Below are positions 8,094 to 14,273 of a stretch of 14,273 nt of DNA, one piece after another. The stretch is from Gammaproteobacteria bacterium. Its GTDB lineage: Bacteria > Pseudomonadota > Gammaproteobacteria > Pseudomonadales > M0112. The DNA lies in the NCBI GenBank assembly GCA_006227085.1, contig SBFY01000163.1:1-14273 (forward strand), read 5' to 3'. Each line of letters starts with the position of its first letter. Positions within the stretch are counted from its first letter, which is position 1. A program made the translations under genes and the position numbers. The notes beneath the pieces are model-generated. The model was not told the DNA's origin, made no database searches, and saw only the letters and a program-made list of their open reading frames with translations.

Positions 8094-9707
8094 TCAGTCA
8101 CCGGCTTTCCAGCCGGAGGTCACCGGGTAACGACGGTCACGCCCGAAACCACGACGCGTGACCCGCAAGCCGATCGCCGCCTGTCTCCGCTTGTATTCAT
8201 TACGATCCACCAAACGGATCACGTGGTACACATCCGCTTCAGTAAAACCATCCGCAATGATGGCACTGGCAGACTGGTCATGCTCGATATAGCGTTCGAG
8301 TATCGCATCAAGGCTGTCGTAATCCGGCAAGCTGTCACTGTCTTTCTGGTCAGGCGCAAGCTCGGCCGATGGCGGACGATCAATGACCCGCTGCGGAATG
8401 ACCGGACTGATGCGGTTGCGATAGCGTGACAGGGCATACACACGTGTCTTGTAGACATCCTTCAGCACATCCAGGCCACCGGCCATGTCCCCATACAAGG
8501 TCGCATAACCCACCGCCATCTCGCTCTTGTTGCCCGTCGTCAGCACCAGGCCGCCGCTCTTGTTCGATAGCGCCATCAGCAACACACCACGGCAACGTGC
8601 CTGGATATTCTGTTCGGTGACATCCACCGGCAAGCCGGCAAACTCCTCTGACAAGGTCGCCATAAAGGATTCAAACATCGGCTCGATGGAAAGCACGCGG
8701 TAATCCACTCCCAACACGCGCGCTTCGGCTTCCGCATCCTCAAGGCTCATGCTGCTGGTGTAACGGAATGGCATCATCACCGCACTGACCCGCTCTTTAC
8801 CCAAGGCATCGACGGCAATCGCCAAAGTCAGCGCGGAATCAATACCACCTGACAAGCCCAGCAGCACCGACGGGAAGCGGTTCTTGTTCACGTAATCGCG
8901 AACACCCAGCACCAGCGCCTGGTATAACGCGGCATCCTCATCCAGTGCCGGCGTGATACGGCCAGGCTGTAACTCCTGGCCGTCAAACACCACCGGCAAC
9001 AGGCACTCTTCATACCAGGCGGCCTGCGCCTTGCATTGGCCATCGCGCCCCATGGCAATGGAGCCACCATCAAACACCAGCTCGTCCTGCCCACCGACCT
9101 GGTTGACATAGACCACCGGCATATCGCCATCACGCGCACGCTGCTGCAGCAAGGCCAGGCGCTCGGCCGGCTTGCCGCCATGAAAAGGACTGGCATTGAT
9201 ATTGAGCATGAGCCGGGCGCCGGCAGCACGCGCCTGCGCCATCGGTGCCGGCTCCCAGATGTCCTCACAAATCGTGATCGCCACCGGCGTACCGGCAATG
9301 TCGATCACACACGGTGCATCACCCGTCACGAAATAGCGCTTCTCATCAAACACCTGGTAATTGGGCAAGTGCTGCTTGGTGTATTCCGCCAGCAACCGCC
9401 CGCCATGAAACACACCGGCCGTGTTTCCGAGGCCCTTGCCGGTACGTTTCGGGTAACCGCAAATCACCCACAGGTCTTTCGGCAGTTGCTGGCACAGCTG
9501 TTCCCATGCAGCCGCCATGCGCACATCAAGGCTGGAGCGCAGCAGCAGGTCTTCCGGCGGATAGCCGGTCAAGGTCAATTCAGGGAATACCACCACCTGC
9601 ATGCCGGCATGGTGTGCCTGCCGGGCAACATCCACGACCCGCTGGACATTACCGGGGATATCCCCGACCAGCGGATTGATTTGTGCCATGCCGATTGTGA
9701 GTGCCAT
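8094..9707 (-). CDS. nadE: Glutamine-dependent NAD+ synthetase
   Basis: 537 residues, the usual size of the two-domain enzyme. It makes NAD from deamido-NAD, ATP and glutamine-derived ammonia, the last step of NAD synthesis, in the cytosol. The N-terminal nitrilase-like glutaminase domain carries the full triad E43 (FPELTLTGYPPEDLL), K111 (YTKQHLPNY) and C147 (ITICEDIW). The C-terminal synthetase has the PP-loop SGGIDS (286-291), followed by LTTGNKSEMAVGYATLYGD and the DYDSLDAILE region. ATG 9707 gives the family start MALTIGMAQINPLVGD with GGTGA 5 nt upstream; ATG 9719 and farther upstream starts have no ribosome-binding site. It is convergent with bamD with no spacer and divergent from the pilus regulator cluster. 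It appears to be transcribed alone. Confidence 0.96.
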   Translation of the reverse strand: MALTIGMAQINPLVGDIPGNVQRVVDVARQAHHAGMQVVVFPELTLTGYPPEDLLLRSSLDVRMAAAWEQLCQQLPKDLWVICGYPKRTGKGLGNTAGVFHGGRLLAEYTKQHLPNYQVFDEKRYFVTGDAPCVIDIAGTPVAITICEDIWEPAPMAQARAAGARLMLNINASPFHGGKPAERLALLQQRARDGDMPVVYVNQVGGQDELVFDGGSIAMGRDGQCKAQAAWYEECLLPVVFDGQELQPGRITPALDEDAALYQALVLGVRDYVNKNRFPSVLLGLSGGIDSALTLAIAVDALGKERVSAVMMPFRYTSSMSLEDAEAEARVLGVDYRVLSIEPMFESFMATLSEEFAGLPVDVTEQNIQARCRGVLLMALSNKSGGLVLTTGNKSEMAVGYATLYGDMAGGLDVLKDVYKTRVYALSRYRNRISPVIPQRVIDRPPSAELAPDQKDSDSLPDYDSLDAILERYIEHDQSASAIIADGFTEADVYHVIRLVDRNEYKRRQAAIGLRVTRRGFGRDRRYPVTSGWKAGD

Positions 9708-9807
9708 AGGATTCACCATGAAAGCAGGCGCCCATTGTCGGGGATGGTTGCAGCAGGAACAAGGGCAATGGAAACACGACTGCCAACGCCCGCTGGGCAA
9801 GCCCATC

Positions 9808-9816
9808 TGGTACACT
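9808..9816 (+). promoter_or_regulatory. Possible extended -10 promoter for the PP0621-pilS genes
   Basis: TGG directly followed by TACACT (9811-9816) fits an extended -10 element (TGn plus 4 of 6 to TATAAT) with no recognisable -35 box. It would start transcription near 9823, about 22 bases before the ATG at 9845. It is the best candidate in the nadE-PP0621 divergent gap (9708-9844). The evidence is motif only. Confidence 0.4.
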
Positions 9817-9844
9817 CAAACTTCTTCACCCTGAGGATTGGCGC

Positions 9845-10105
9845 ATGATGCGCTGGCTGCTAATCGCTGCAATTGTCTTCATTGCCTGGCGCCTGCTGAC
9901 AGGCCGCCCACTGTTCCCGCGCCATGACGACCCGGCATCACCAGGCGCCAATGACCGACCTTCGGATCCCCAGCCCTCCGACAAGGGCGCGGAAGCCATG
10001 GTGCGCTGCAAGCACTGCGGCACCCACGTGCCGGCACGCAAGGCCATCCTGGAAGGCGATGACTGGTACTGCTGCCCGGAACACCGTGATGATGCCTGCC
10101 GCTGA
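9845..10105 (+). CDS. PP0621 family small membrane-anchored, zinc-ribbon-like protein
   Basis: 86 residues. One N-terminal hydrophobic segment (about 4-18, WLLIAAIVFIAWRLL) is followed by a polar Pro/Asp-rich linker (25-48) and a compact Cys-rich end: C55-x2-C58 (CKHCG), then C76, C77 and H80 (WYCCPEH), and C85. This CxxC...CxxH pattern suggests bound zinc. Orthologues are commonly found before pilS in gammaproteobacteria and are of unknown function, so a link to type IV pilus control is guilt by association. GAGGA lies 7 nt upstream of ATG 9845; a second ATG follows immediately. The last 17 bases overlap the start of pilS in another frame, which argues for coupled translation. Confidence 0.82.
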   Translation: MMRWLLIAAIVFIAWRLLTGRPLFPRHDDPASPGANDRPSDPQPSDKGAEAMVRCKHCGTHVPARKAILEGDDWYCCPEHRDDACR

Positions 10106-11720
10106 TCACACCATACCGCTGCGCAGCACACCGGAAGAAACGCAGCGACTGCTGCGGGTTTACAACTGGTATCGACTACTCTTGTCACTACTGCTGGTGT
10201 TGATGTATTTCGCCCAATGGCAGGGCAAGCTGGTGGGCGAACTGTACCCGGATCTCTATGTAGCGACGGCTGCCAGCTATGTCGGGTTCAGCGCACTGTC
10301 CTTGCTGATCCTCAACTTGCAGCAAGCACCACCCAGTAATGCCCAGCTGTTCCTGGTCATCATGGTCGATATTGCCGTGCTGTCCTTGCTGGCACTGGCC
10401 AGCGGCACACTCGAAACCGGCCTCGGTATGCTGATGATCGTGTCGGTGGCGGCCGGCAGTATTTTCTTCATCGGCAATATCGCAACGTTGGTAGCAGCAT
10501 TGGCGACACTGGCAGGCCTGGCTGTCACGCTCTACCTCACCATCCTGATCGATCGTGATGTCCGCCATTTCATCCAGGCCGGCATCCTCGGTATTTTGCT
10601 GTTCATCACTTCATGGGTTTTCCGCACGCTATCCGAGCGCATCCGCCGCGGTTACCAACTGGCCGAAGTCCAATCGCAAAGCATCGCCAAACTCGAGCAA
10701 ATCAACGAAATGATCGTGCAGCGCATGCGCACCGGCGTCATTGTCGTTGATGCCAGCCAGCACGTTCGCATCATGAACAGTGCAGCCCACGAACTGTTCG
10801 GGATTGACCCCGGCCACACCCCCGACAAATTGCCCATCGAGATAGCCCAGCCCATGATTCGCTGGCAACAGCAATACCAGCAGCCGCAGCGACCGATTCG
10901 CATCCGTGACCAGGGGCCGGAACTGCAGGTACGGTTTGCCTCGATGGAATACGGCAATACCAGTGATGTGCTGGTGTTTATCGAAGACATCAGCCGCATA
11001 GCCCAGCAAGCGCAGCAGATGAAACTGGCTTCACTGGGGCGCTTGACGGCCAGCATTGCGCATGAAATCCGCAATCCCTTAGGCGCCATCAGCCATGCCG
11101 CCCAGTTGATGCAGGAATCCCCGGCACTGGACAAGGAAGACCGGCGCCTGACCGATATCATCCAGAGCCATTCCCTGCGCATGAACGGCATCATTGAAAA
11201 CGTGCTGCAGCTGTCGCGCCGGCAAGCCGCCAAACCGGTGCGCATCAATCTCAGCGAATGGTTACCGGAATTCGTCCAGCAGTTCCGCGCAGGCCATACC
11301 CTGCCGGAAGCCCATATCCATATCGATACACCACCGTTCTTCCATGTCAGTGTGGACCCTTCGCACCTGAACCAGATCCTCACCAACCTGTGCGAGAACG
11401 GCCTGCGACACAGCAGCAACCACACCGTCACGATCAAGGCCCATATCGATCCCAAGGATGACCACCCCTTGCTGGATATCCTCGATAACGGCCCGGGCAT
11501 TGCGGATACCCATCGTGCCCAGCTGTTCGAGCCATTTTTCACTACCGAAGCTACCGGCACCGGCCTTGGACTGTTCATTTCACGCGAGCTCTGCGAGTTC
11601 AACCAGGCCAGTCTCGACTTCTTCCGCACCAGCGATGAGCAGAGCTGCTTCCGGATCCGTTTCTCACACCCGGACCGGCGCATCGACCTGGAGCTGGCAA
11701 GCCCGGCAGAAATCGGGTAG
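10089..11720 (+). CDS. pilS: Two-component sensor histidine kinase PilS
   Basis: 543 residues (Pseudomonas aeruginosa PilS about 530). It is an inner-membrane kinase that phosphorylates PilR to control pilin transcription, and in Pseudomonas it senses pilin in the membrane. The N-terminus has hydrophobic segments consistent with six helices up to about residue 210, then a PAS-like linker (about 225-320), the phosphoacceptor H-box with H325 (IAHEIRNPLGA), and the ATPase domain: N-box around N437 (NLCENGLRHS), G1 DNGPG (466-470), F-box EPFFTT and G2 GTGLGL (490-495). All key residues are present, so it should be active. ATG 10089 or the adjacent ATG 10092 is chosen because the protein then starts just before the first helix; the frame is open back to 9924, but that part is the PP0621 gene in another frame. 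Confidence 0.95.
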   Translation: MMPAADHTIPLRSTPEETQRLLRVYNWYRLLLSLLLVLMYFAQWQGKLVGELYPDLYVATAASYVGFSALSLLILNLQQAPPSNAQLFLVIMVDIAVLSLLALASGTLETGLGMLMIVSVAAGSIFFIGNIATLVAALATLAGLAVTLYLTILIDRDVRHFIQAGILGILLFITSWVFRTLSERIRRGYQLAEVQSQSIAKLEQINEMIVQRMRTGVIVVDASQHVRIMNSAAHELFGIDPGHTPDKLPIEIAQPMIRWQQQYQQPQRPIRIRDQGPELQVRFASMEYGNTSDVLVFIEDISRIAQQAQQMKLASLGRLTASIAHEIRNPLGAISHAAQLMQESPALDKEDRRLTDIIQSHSLRMNGIIENVLQLSRRQAAKPVRINLSEWLPEFVQQFRAGHTLPEAHIHIDTPPFFHVSVDPSHLNQILTNLCENGLRHSSNHTVTIKAHIDPKDDHPLLDILDNGPGIADTHRAQLFEPFFTTEATGTGLGLFISRELCEFNQASLDFFRTSDEQSCFRIRFSHPDRRIDLELASPAEIG

Positions 11721-11753
11721 AACTGGCGCAAGGAACCGACAGCAGGCATGGAC

Positions 11754-13124
11754 ATGACTGACAAGCGCGTACTGGTAGTGGATGATGAGCCCGATATCCG
11801 GGAACTGCTCGAGCTCACGCTCAACCGCATGGGGCTGGACACCCACACCGCCAGCAGCTACCAGCAAGCCCTGTCACTCCTCGATACTTCCCGTCCCTTT
11901 GATCTCTGCCTCACCGACATGAAACTGCCGGATGGTGACGGCCTGGCGCTGATTGAGCACATCCAGGCGCACCACCCCAAACTGCCGGTAGCGATGATCA
12001 CCGCTTACGGCAGCATGGACACGGCGATTGCAGCGCTCAAGGCCGGTGCCTTTGACTTTGTCAGCAAGCCACTGGAGCTGCCCCGCCTGCGCAAGCTGGT
12101 GGACTTTGCCCTGTCACTGGCTGACACGCGGCAGATCGGTAGTGCTGGTGAAAGCCGCCTGACGGGTAACAGCAGTGCCATTACCGCCGTGCGTGAAAAA
12201 ATCGGCAAACTGGCCCGCAGCCAGGCCCCGGTCTACATCAGCGGCGAATCCGGCAGCGGCAAGGAGCTCGCTGCACGACTGATTCATGCCAACAGCTCAC
12301 GCAGCGATGGCCCGTTTGTGCCTGTGAACTGTGGCGCCATTCCCGGCGAACTGATGGAAAGCGAATTCTTTGGTCACCGCAAAGGCAGCTTCACCGGCGC
12401 CCACGCTGACAAGCAAGGCCTGTTCCAGGCCGCCGATGGCGGCACCCTGTTCCTCGATGAAGTGGCTGACCTGCCATTGGCCATGCAAGTGAAACTCCTG
12501 CGCGCCATCCAGGAAAAAGCCATCCGCCCGATTGGCAGTGCACAGGAAGTGCCCATTGATGTGCGTATCCTCAGCGCCACGCATAAGGATTTGTCTGCCG
12601 AAGTACAGGCCGAGCGTTTCCGTAGCGACCTGTTTTACCGTATCAATGTGATCGAACTGCAGATGCCCAGCCTGCGGGAACGGCAGGAAGACATCCCACA
12701 GCTGGCACAGTCCATCCTCACCAAATTAGCCGACCAGTCTGCCAGCCCGCCGATCCGCATGGATGCCAGTGCCCTCAAGGCCCTGCAGGGATACCCGTTC
12801 CCCGGCAATGTGCGTGAACTGGAAAACATCCTTGAGCGTGCCTCCACCCTCTGTGAAGGCAACACCATCACCGCCAGTGACCTGAACCTCGGGAGCCAGA
12901 CGATCCCGGCCAGCACTGATTCAACGCCTGGCAGCAGCACCATGGACCATGCCTTGCCGGAACGTGGCAACCATTCACTGGAAGACTACCTGGAACAGAT
13001 CGAACGGAAGCTCATTACGGATGCACTGGAAAGCTGTCGCTGGAACCGCACCGCTGCTGCCGACAAACTGGGTATTTCCTTCCGTGCCCTGCGTTATCGC
13101 CTGAAAAAACTCGGCATCGAATAA
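11754..13124 (+). CDS. pilR: Sigma-54-dependent response regulator PilR
   Basis: 456 residues. It is an NtrC-type activator that, when phosphorylated by PilS, drives sigma-54 transcription of the major pilin gene and other pilus genes. The receiver domain (1-120) has the DDEPD acidic pocket and phosphoacceptor D55 (CLTDMKLPDG). The AAA+ domain has Walker A GESGSGKE (164-171), the sigma-54 contact loop as GSFTGA (211-216, as in Pseudomonas PilR rather than GAFTGA) and Walker B GGTLFLDEVADLP. A Fis-type helix-turn-helix ends the protein (RWNRTAAADKLGISFRALRY). ATG 11754 has AGG 7 nt upstream and matches the family start; ATG 11748, two codons earlier, is possible. It follows pilS after 33 bases. 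No sigma-54 promoter (GG-N10-GC type) was found in the gap before fimT, so its target promoters lie elsewhere. Confidence 0.96.
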   Translation: MTDKRVLVVDDEPDIRELLELTLNRMGLDTHTASSYQQALSLLDTSRPFDLCLTDMKLPDGDGLALIEHIQAHHPKLPVAMITAYGSMDTAIAALKAGAFDFVSKPLELPRLRKLVDFALSLADTRQIGSAGESRLTGNSSAITAVREKIGKLARSQAPVYISGESGSGKELAARLIHANSSRSDGPFVPVNCGAIPGELMESEFFGHRKGSFTGAHADKQGLFQAADGGTLFLDEVADLPLAMQVKLLRAIQEKAIRPIGSAQEVPIDVRILSATHKDLSAEVQAERFRSDLFYRINVIELQMPSLRERQEDIPQLAQSILTKLADQSASPPIRMDASALKALQGYPFPGNVRELENILERASTLCEGNTITASDLNLGSQTIPASTDSTPGSSTMDHALPERGNHSLEDYLEQIERKLITDALESCRWNRTAAADKLGISFRALRYRLKKLGIE

Positions 13125-13176
13125 GCGCACAGGCTTTTCCTCGATCACCTGCAACATAACACTGCAATTTCGCACA

Positions 13177-13239
13177 CCCTCCACACCCCCTCCGCCGTAT
13201 CGTCGCCTGCACCGAACCATCATGCATCGCCAGGGAGGG
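13177..13239 (+). promoter_or_regulatory. fimT leader: pyrimidine tracts complementary to the ribosome-binding site
   Basis: The strong Shine-Dalgarno GGGAGGG (13233-13239, 4 nt before ATG 13244) is preceded by two C-rich tracts, CCCTCC (13177-13182) and CCCCCTCC (13186-13193). Either can pair with GGAGGG over six mostly G-C pairs. If transcription starts upstream of these tracts, the leader could mask the ribosome-binding site. The complementarity is seen directly; a regulatory role is inferred. No clear promoter or pilR terminator was recognised in 13125-13243. Confidence 0.35.
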
Positions 13240-13243
13240 CACC

Positions 13244-13834
13244 ATGCAGGTCACAGGGCAAGCAAGACTACCCGCACAAGCCGGCTTCACGCTGGCCGAA
13301 TCACTCAGTGTATTAATGATCGCCAGCATCGTACTGGTCGCCGGCATACCGGCATTCCAGTCCGGCATCGGCAGCATGCGTTCACGCCATGTCATCCAGG
13401 ATGCCTTCCATACCATCCAGCACGCCCGTGATCTCGCCATCCAGCACAAGAGCGGCACCATCACCCTGTGCGGCAGCATGGATGGCATGCATTGCCATGC
13501 CCACTGGGGCTACGGCTGGATCCTGTTTGCAGACGACAATGACAACCACAGGCTCGACGCGGATGAAGTGCTGTATCGCCGTAACGACAAGATACTGGCC
13601 GGCGAACTGGTGTGGCGCGGCTCGGGCGGCCGGCCGTATGTACGTTTTGATCCCACCGGCTATGCGATGGAGTTTGGCGCATTGACCTGGTGCCCGGACA
13701 GCGGTGACACCCGCCATGCCCGCCAGATCACCTTGAACCGCCCTGGCCGCGCCCGCCTCTCCCGCGACAGGGATCATGACGGCATCCACGAAGACATGAA
13801 CATGAAGTCACTGGCATGCGAGATCGCCAGTTAA
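13244..13834 (+). CDS. fimT: FimT/GspH family type IV prepilin (minor pilin-like)
   Basis: 196 residues. A short leader ends at a prepilin peptidase site AQAG|FTLAES, with glutamate at +5 of the mature protein and a hydrophobic helix (SVLMIASIVLVAGIPAF). The body fits GspH/FimT: WGYGWILFADDNDN, DEVLYRR and a Cys-rich globular part with four cysteines, enough for two disulfides. D97-E108 matches a 12-residue EF-hand-like loop, and D175-x-D177-x-D179-G180 is a second calcium-loop-like motif. G168-R169-A170-R171 fits the GRxR motif I recall as the DNA-binding tail of FimT in natural transformation. Such proteins are membrane-held subunits primed into the pilus or competence pseudopilus. The start follows a strong ribosome-binding site. 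It is 119 bases after pilR, as in Pseudomonas, where fimT follows pilSR. FimU or another GspH-domain minor pilin is the alternative. Confidence 0.87.
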   Translation: MQVTGQARLPAQAGFTLAESLSVLMIASIVLVAGIPAFQSGIGSMRSRHVIQDAFHTIQHARDLAIQHKSGTITLCGSMDGMHCHAHWGYGWILFADDNDNHRLDADEVLYRRNDKILAGELVWRGSGGRPYVRFDPTGYAMEFGALTWCPDSGDTRHARQITLNRPGRARLSRDRDHDGIHEDMNMKSLACEIAS

Positions 13835-13856
13835 GCCTGCCAGACAACGACAAGGC

Positions 13857-13881
13857 AAAAAAAAGCCGCCAGAGGCGGCTT
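13857..13881 (-). terminator. Intrinsic terminator of the leftward pilE transcript
   Basis: AAGCCGCC (13863-13870) and GGCGGCTT (13874-13881) form a perfect 8-bp stem with a 3-base loop. On the minus strand the stem runs into a T tract (the eight A's at 13857-13864, two of which are in the stem). It lies 45 bases beyond the pilE stop, so it ends that transcript. On the plus strand no T tract follows, so it is not a normal terminator for fimT. A small extra dyad, TGAAG-CA-CTTCA, adjoins it (13881-13892). Confidence 0.9.
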
Positions 13882-13925
13882 GAAGCACTTCAGTACATCC
13901 CTCGACCTGCGGGGGAAACGAAAAA

Positions 13926-14273
13926 TCAGGGCCAGCACGTAGCAGGGCTTTTCACCCCGGTATTGGTGATGGTCAATGTGGTACACGCCTGACTGCCAAC
14001 CTTGTCATAAACCTGGTCATTCTTGGCGGTGGCCGTGGCGGTAAACGTTGAACCCGCGGCTGTGACCGTTACCTCGTACCAGACACCGGCACCGGTGGTA
14101 CCGGTCGGCACAACCACCTTGGTGGCATCGGTAGTGTTCAACGGGGTAGCATCTCCATTCTTGTAGCTGTTATTGGCATTGAAGTATTTCTCTTGCTCAT
14201 TCACTACCTGCATCAGCCCATTGATACCTTCGGCCCGGCGAACCTTGCGGGTGTAGTTGTTGTATTGCGGGTA
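13926..14273 (-). CDS. pilE: PilE-type type IV minor pilin, N-terminus cut by window edge
   Basis: The C-terminal 115 residues are present; the leader peptide and most of the hydrophobic helix lie beyond the right edge. The visible part begins YPQYNNYTRKVRRAEG, the end of the pilin alpha-1 region typical of PilE/PilA-like proteins, continues with QEKYFNANNSY, and has a beta-rich globular part with many Thr/Val. It ends with a C-terminal disulfide loop bounded by the two cysteines in QACTTLTITNTG and PATCWP. By family knowledge it is a minor pilin taking part in the PilY1-minor pilin complex that primes pilus assembly. It converges on fimT and is followed by a clear terminator, so it should be the last gene of a leftward operon, probably fimU-pilVWXY1-pilE. 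An ATG at 14213 is internal, not the true start. Confidence 0.88.
   Translation of the reverse strand, partial: YPQYNNYTRKVRRAEGINGLMQVVNEQEKYFNANNSYKNGDATPLNTTDATKVVVPTGTTGAGVWYEVTVTAAGSTFTATATAKNDQVYDKVGSQACTTLTITNTGVKSPATCWP

Noticed and set aside
9731..9771. Inverted repeat CCATTG...CAATGG in the nadE-PP0621 gap
   Set aside because: The arms are short (6-8 bp with a wobble) and the loop is 24 bases or more; not strong enough to call an operator or hairpin.
9720..9815. Upstream extension of nadE to ATG 9815
   Set aside because: The extra residues are Cys/Pro-rich and precede the family start MALTIGMAQINP; the ribosome-binding site supports ATG 9707.
9924..10088. Upstream extension of the pilS frame to ATG 9924
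   Set aside because: This stretch is the PP0621 gene read in another frame; the PilS family begins just before the first membrane helix near 10089.
10652..11848. 398-residue minus-strand frame opposite pilS
   Set aside because: It is antisense to a fully conserved kinase gene, has Ser/Trp/Arg-rich composition typical of a shadow frame, and shows no motifs.
13125..13243. Sigma-54 promoter for fimT under PilR control
   Set aside because: No convincing TGGCAC-N5-TTGC type site is present in the gap.

Overview
The window is a GC-rich, densely coding piece of a gammaproteobacterial chromosome. Two conserved gene orders support this. First, bamD is divergent from rluD-pgeF-clpB, the same arrangement as in Escherichia coli. 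Second, a small PP0621-type gene precedes pilS-pilR-fimT, as in Pseudomonas and relatives. The genus cannot be told from the sequence alone. I see no phage, insertion sequence, CRISPR array, rRNA or tRNA, and no gene-free stretch longer than 300 bases.

Layout. 1-708 (-): a substrate-binding lipoprotein (solute-binding family 3), cut by the left edge. 709-854: a divergent intergenic gap with an imperfect dyad just before msbA. 855-2609 (+): the lipid A flippase msbA. 2619-7076 (-): rluD, pgeF and clpB, with rluD/pgeF overlapping and clpB behind its own near-consensus sigma-32 heat-shock promoter. 7179-8093 (+): bamD, facing away from rluD. 8094-9707 (-): glutamine-dependent NAD synthetase nadE, whose stop codon directly abuts that of bamD. 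9845-13124 (+): a small membrane/zinc-ribbon-like protein of the PP0621 family, then the type IV pilus two-component system pilS-pilR. 13244-13834 (+): a FimT/GspH-type prepilin. 13857-13881: an intrinsic terminator reading leftward. 13926-14273 (-): the C-terminal part of a PilE-type minor pilin, cut by the right edge.

Together the genes serve the envelope (MsbA moves lipid A out, BamD helps insert outer-membrane proteins, PgeF edits peptidoglycan precursors), protein and ribosome quality (ClpB, RluD), NAD synthesis, and type IV pilus control and assembly. pilE converges on fimT, so the minor-pilin operon probably lies on the opposite strand to the right of this window.

I did not find a convincing undescribed multi-gene system. 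The most interesting points are smaller: two calcium-loop-like motifs plus a GRxR motif in the FimT-like prepilin, a dyad in front of msbA, an acidic insertion in the second ATPase module of ClpB, a possible structure masking the fimT ribosome-binding site, and the uncharacterised PP0621 protein overlapping pilS.
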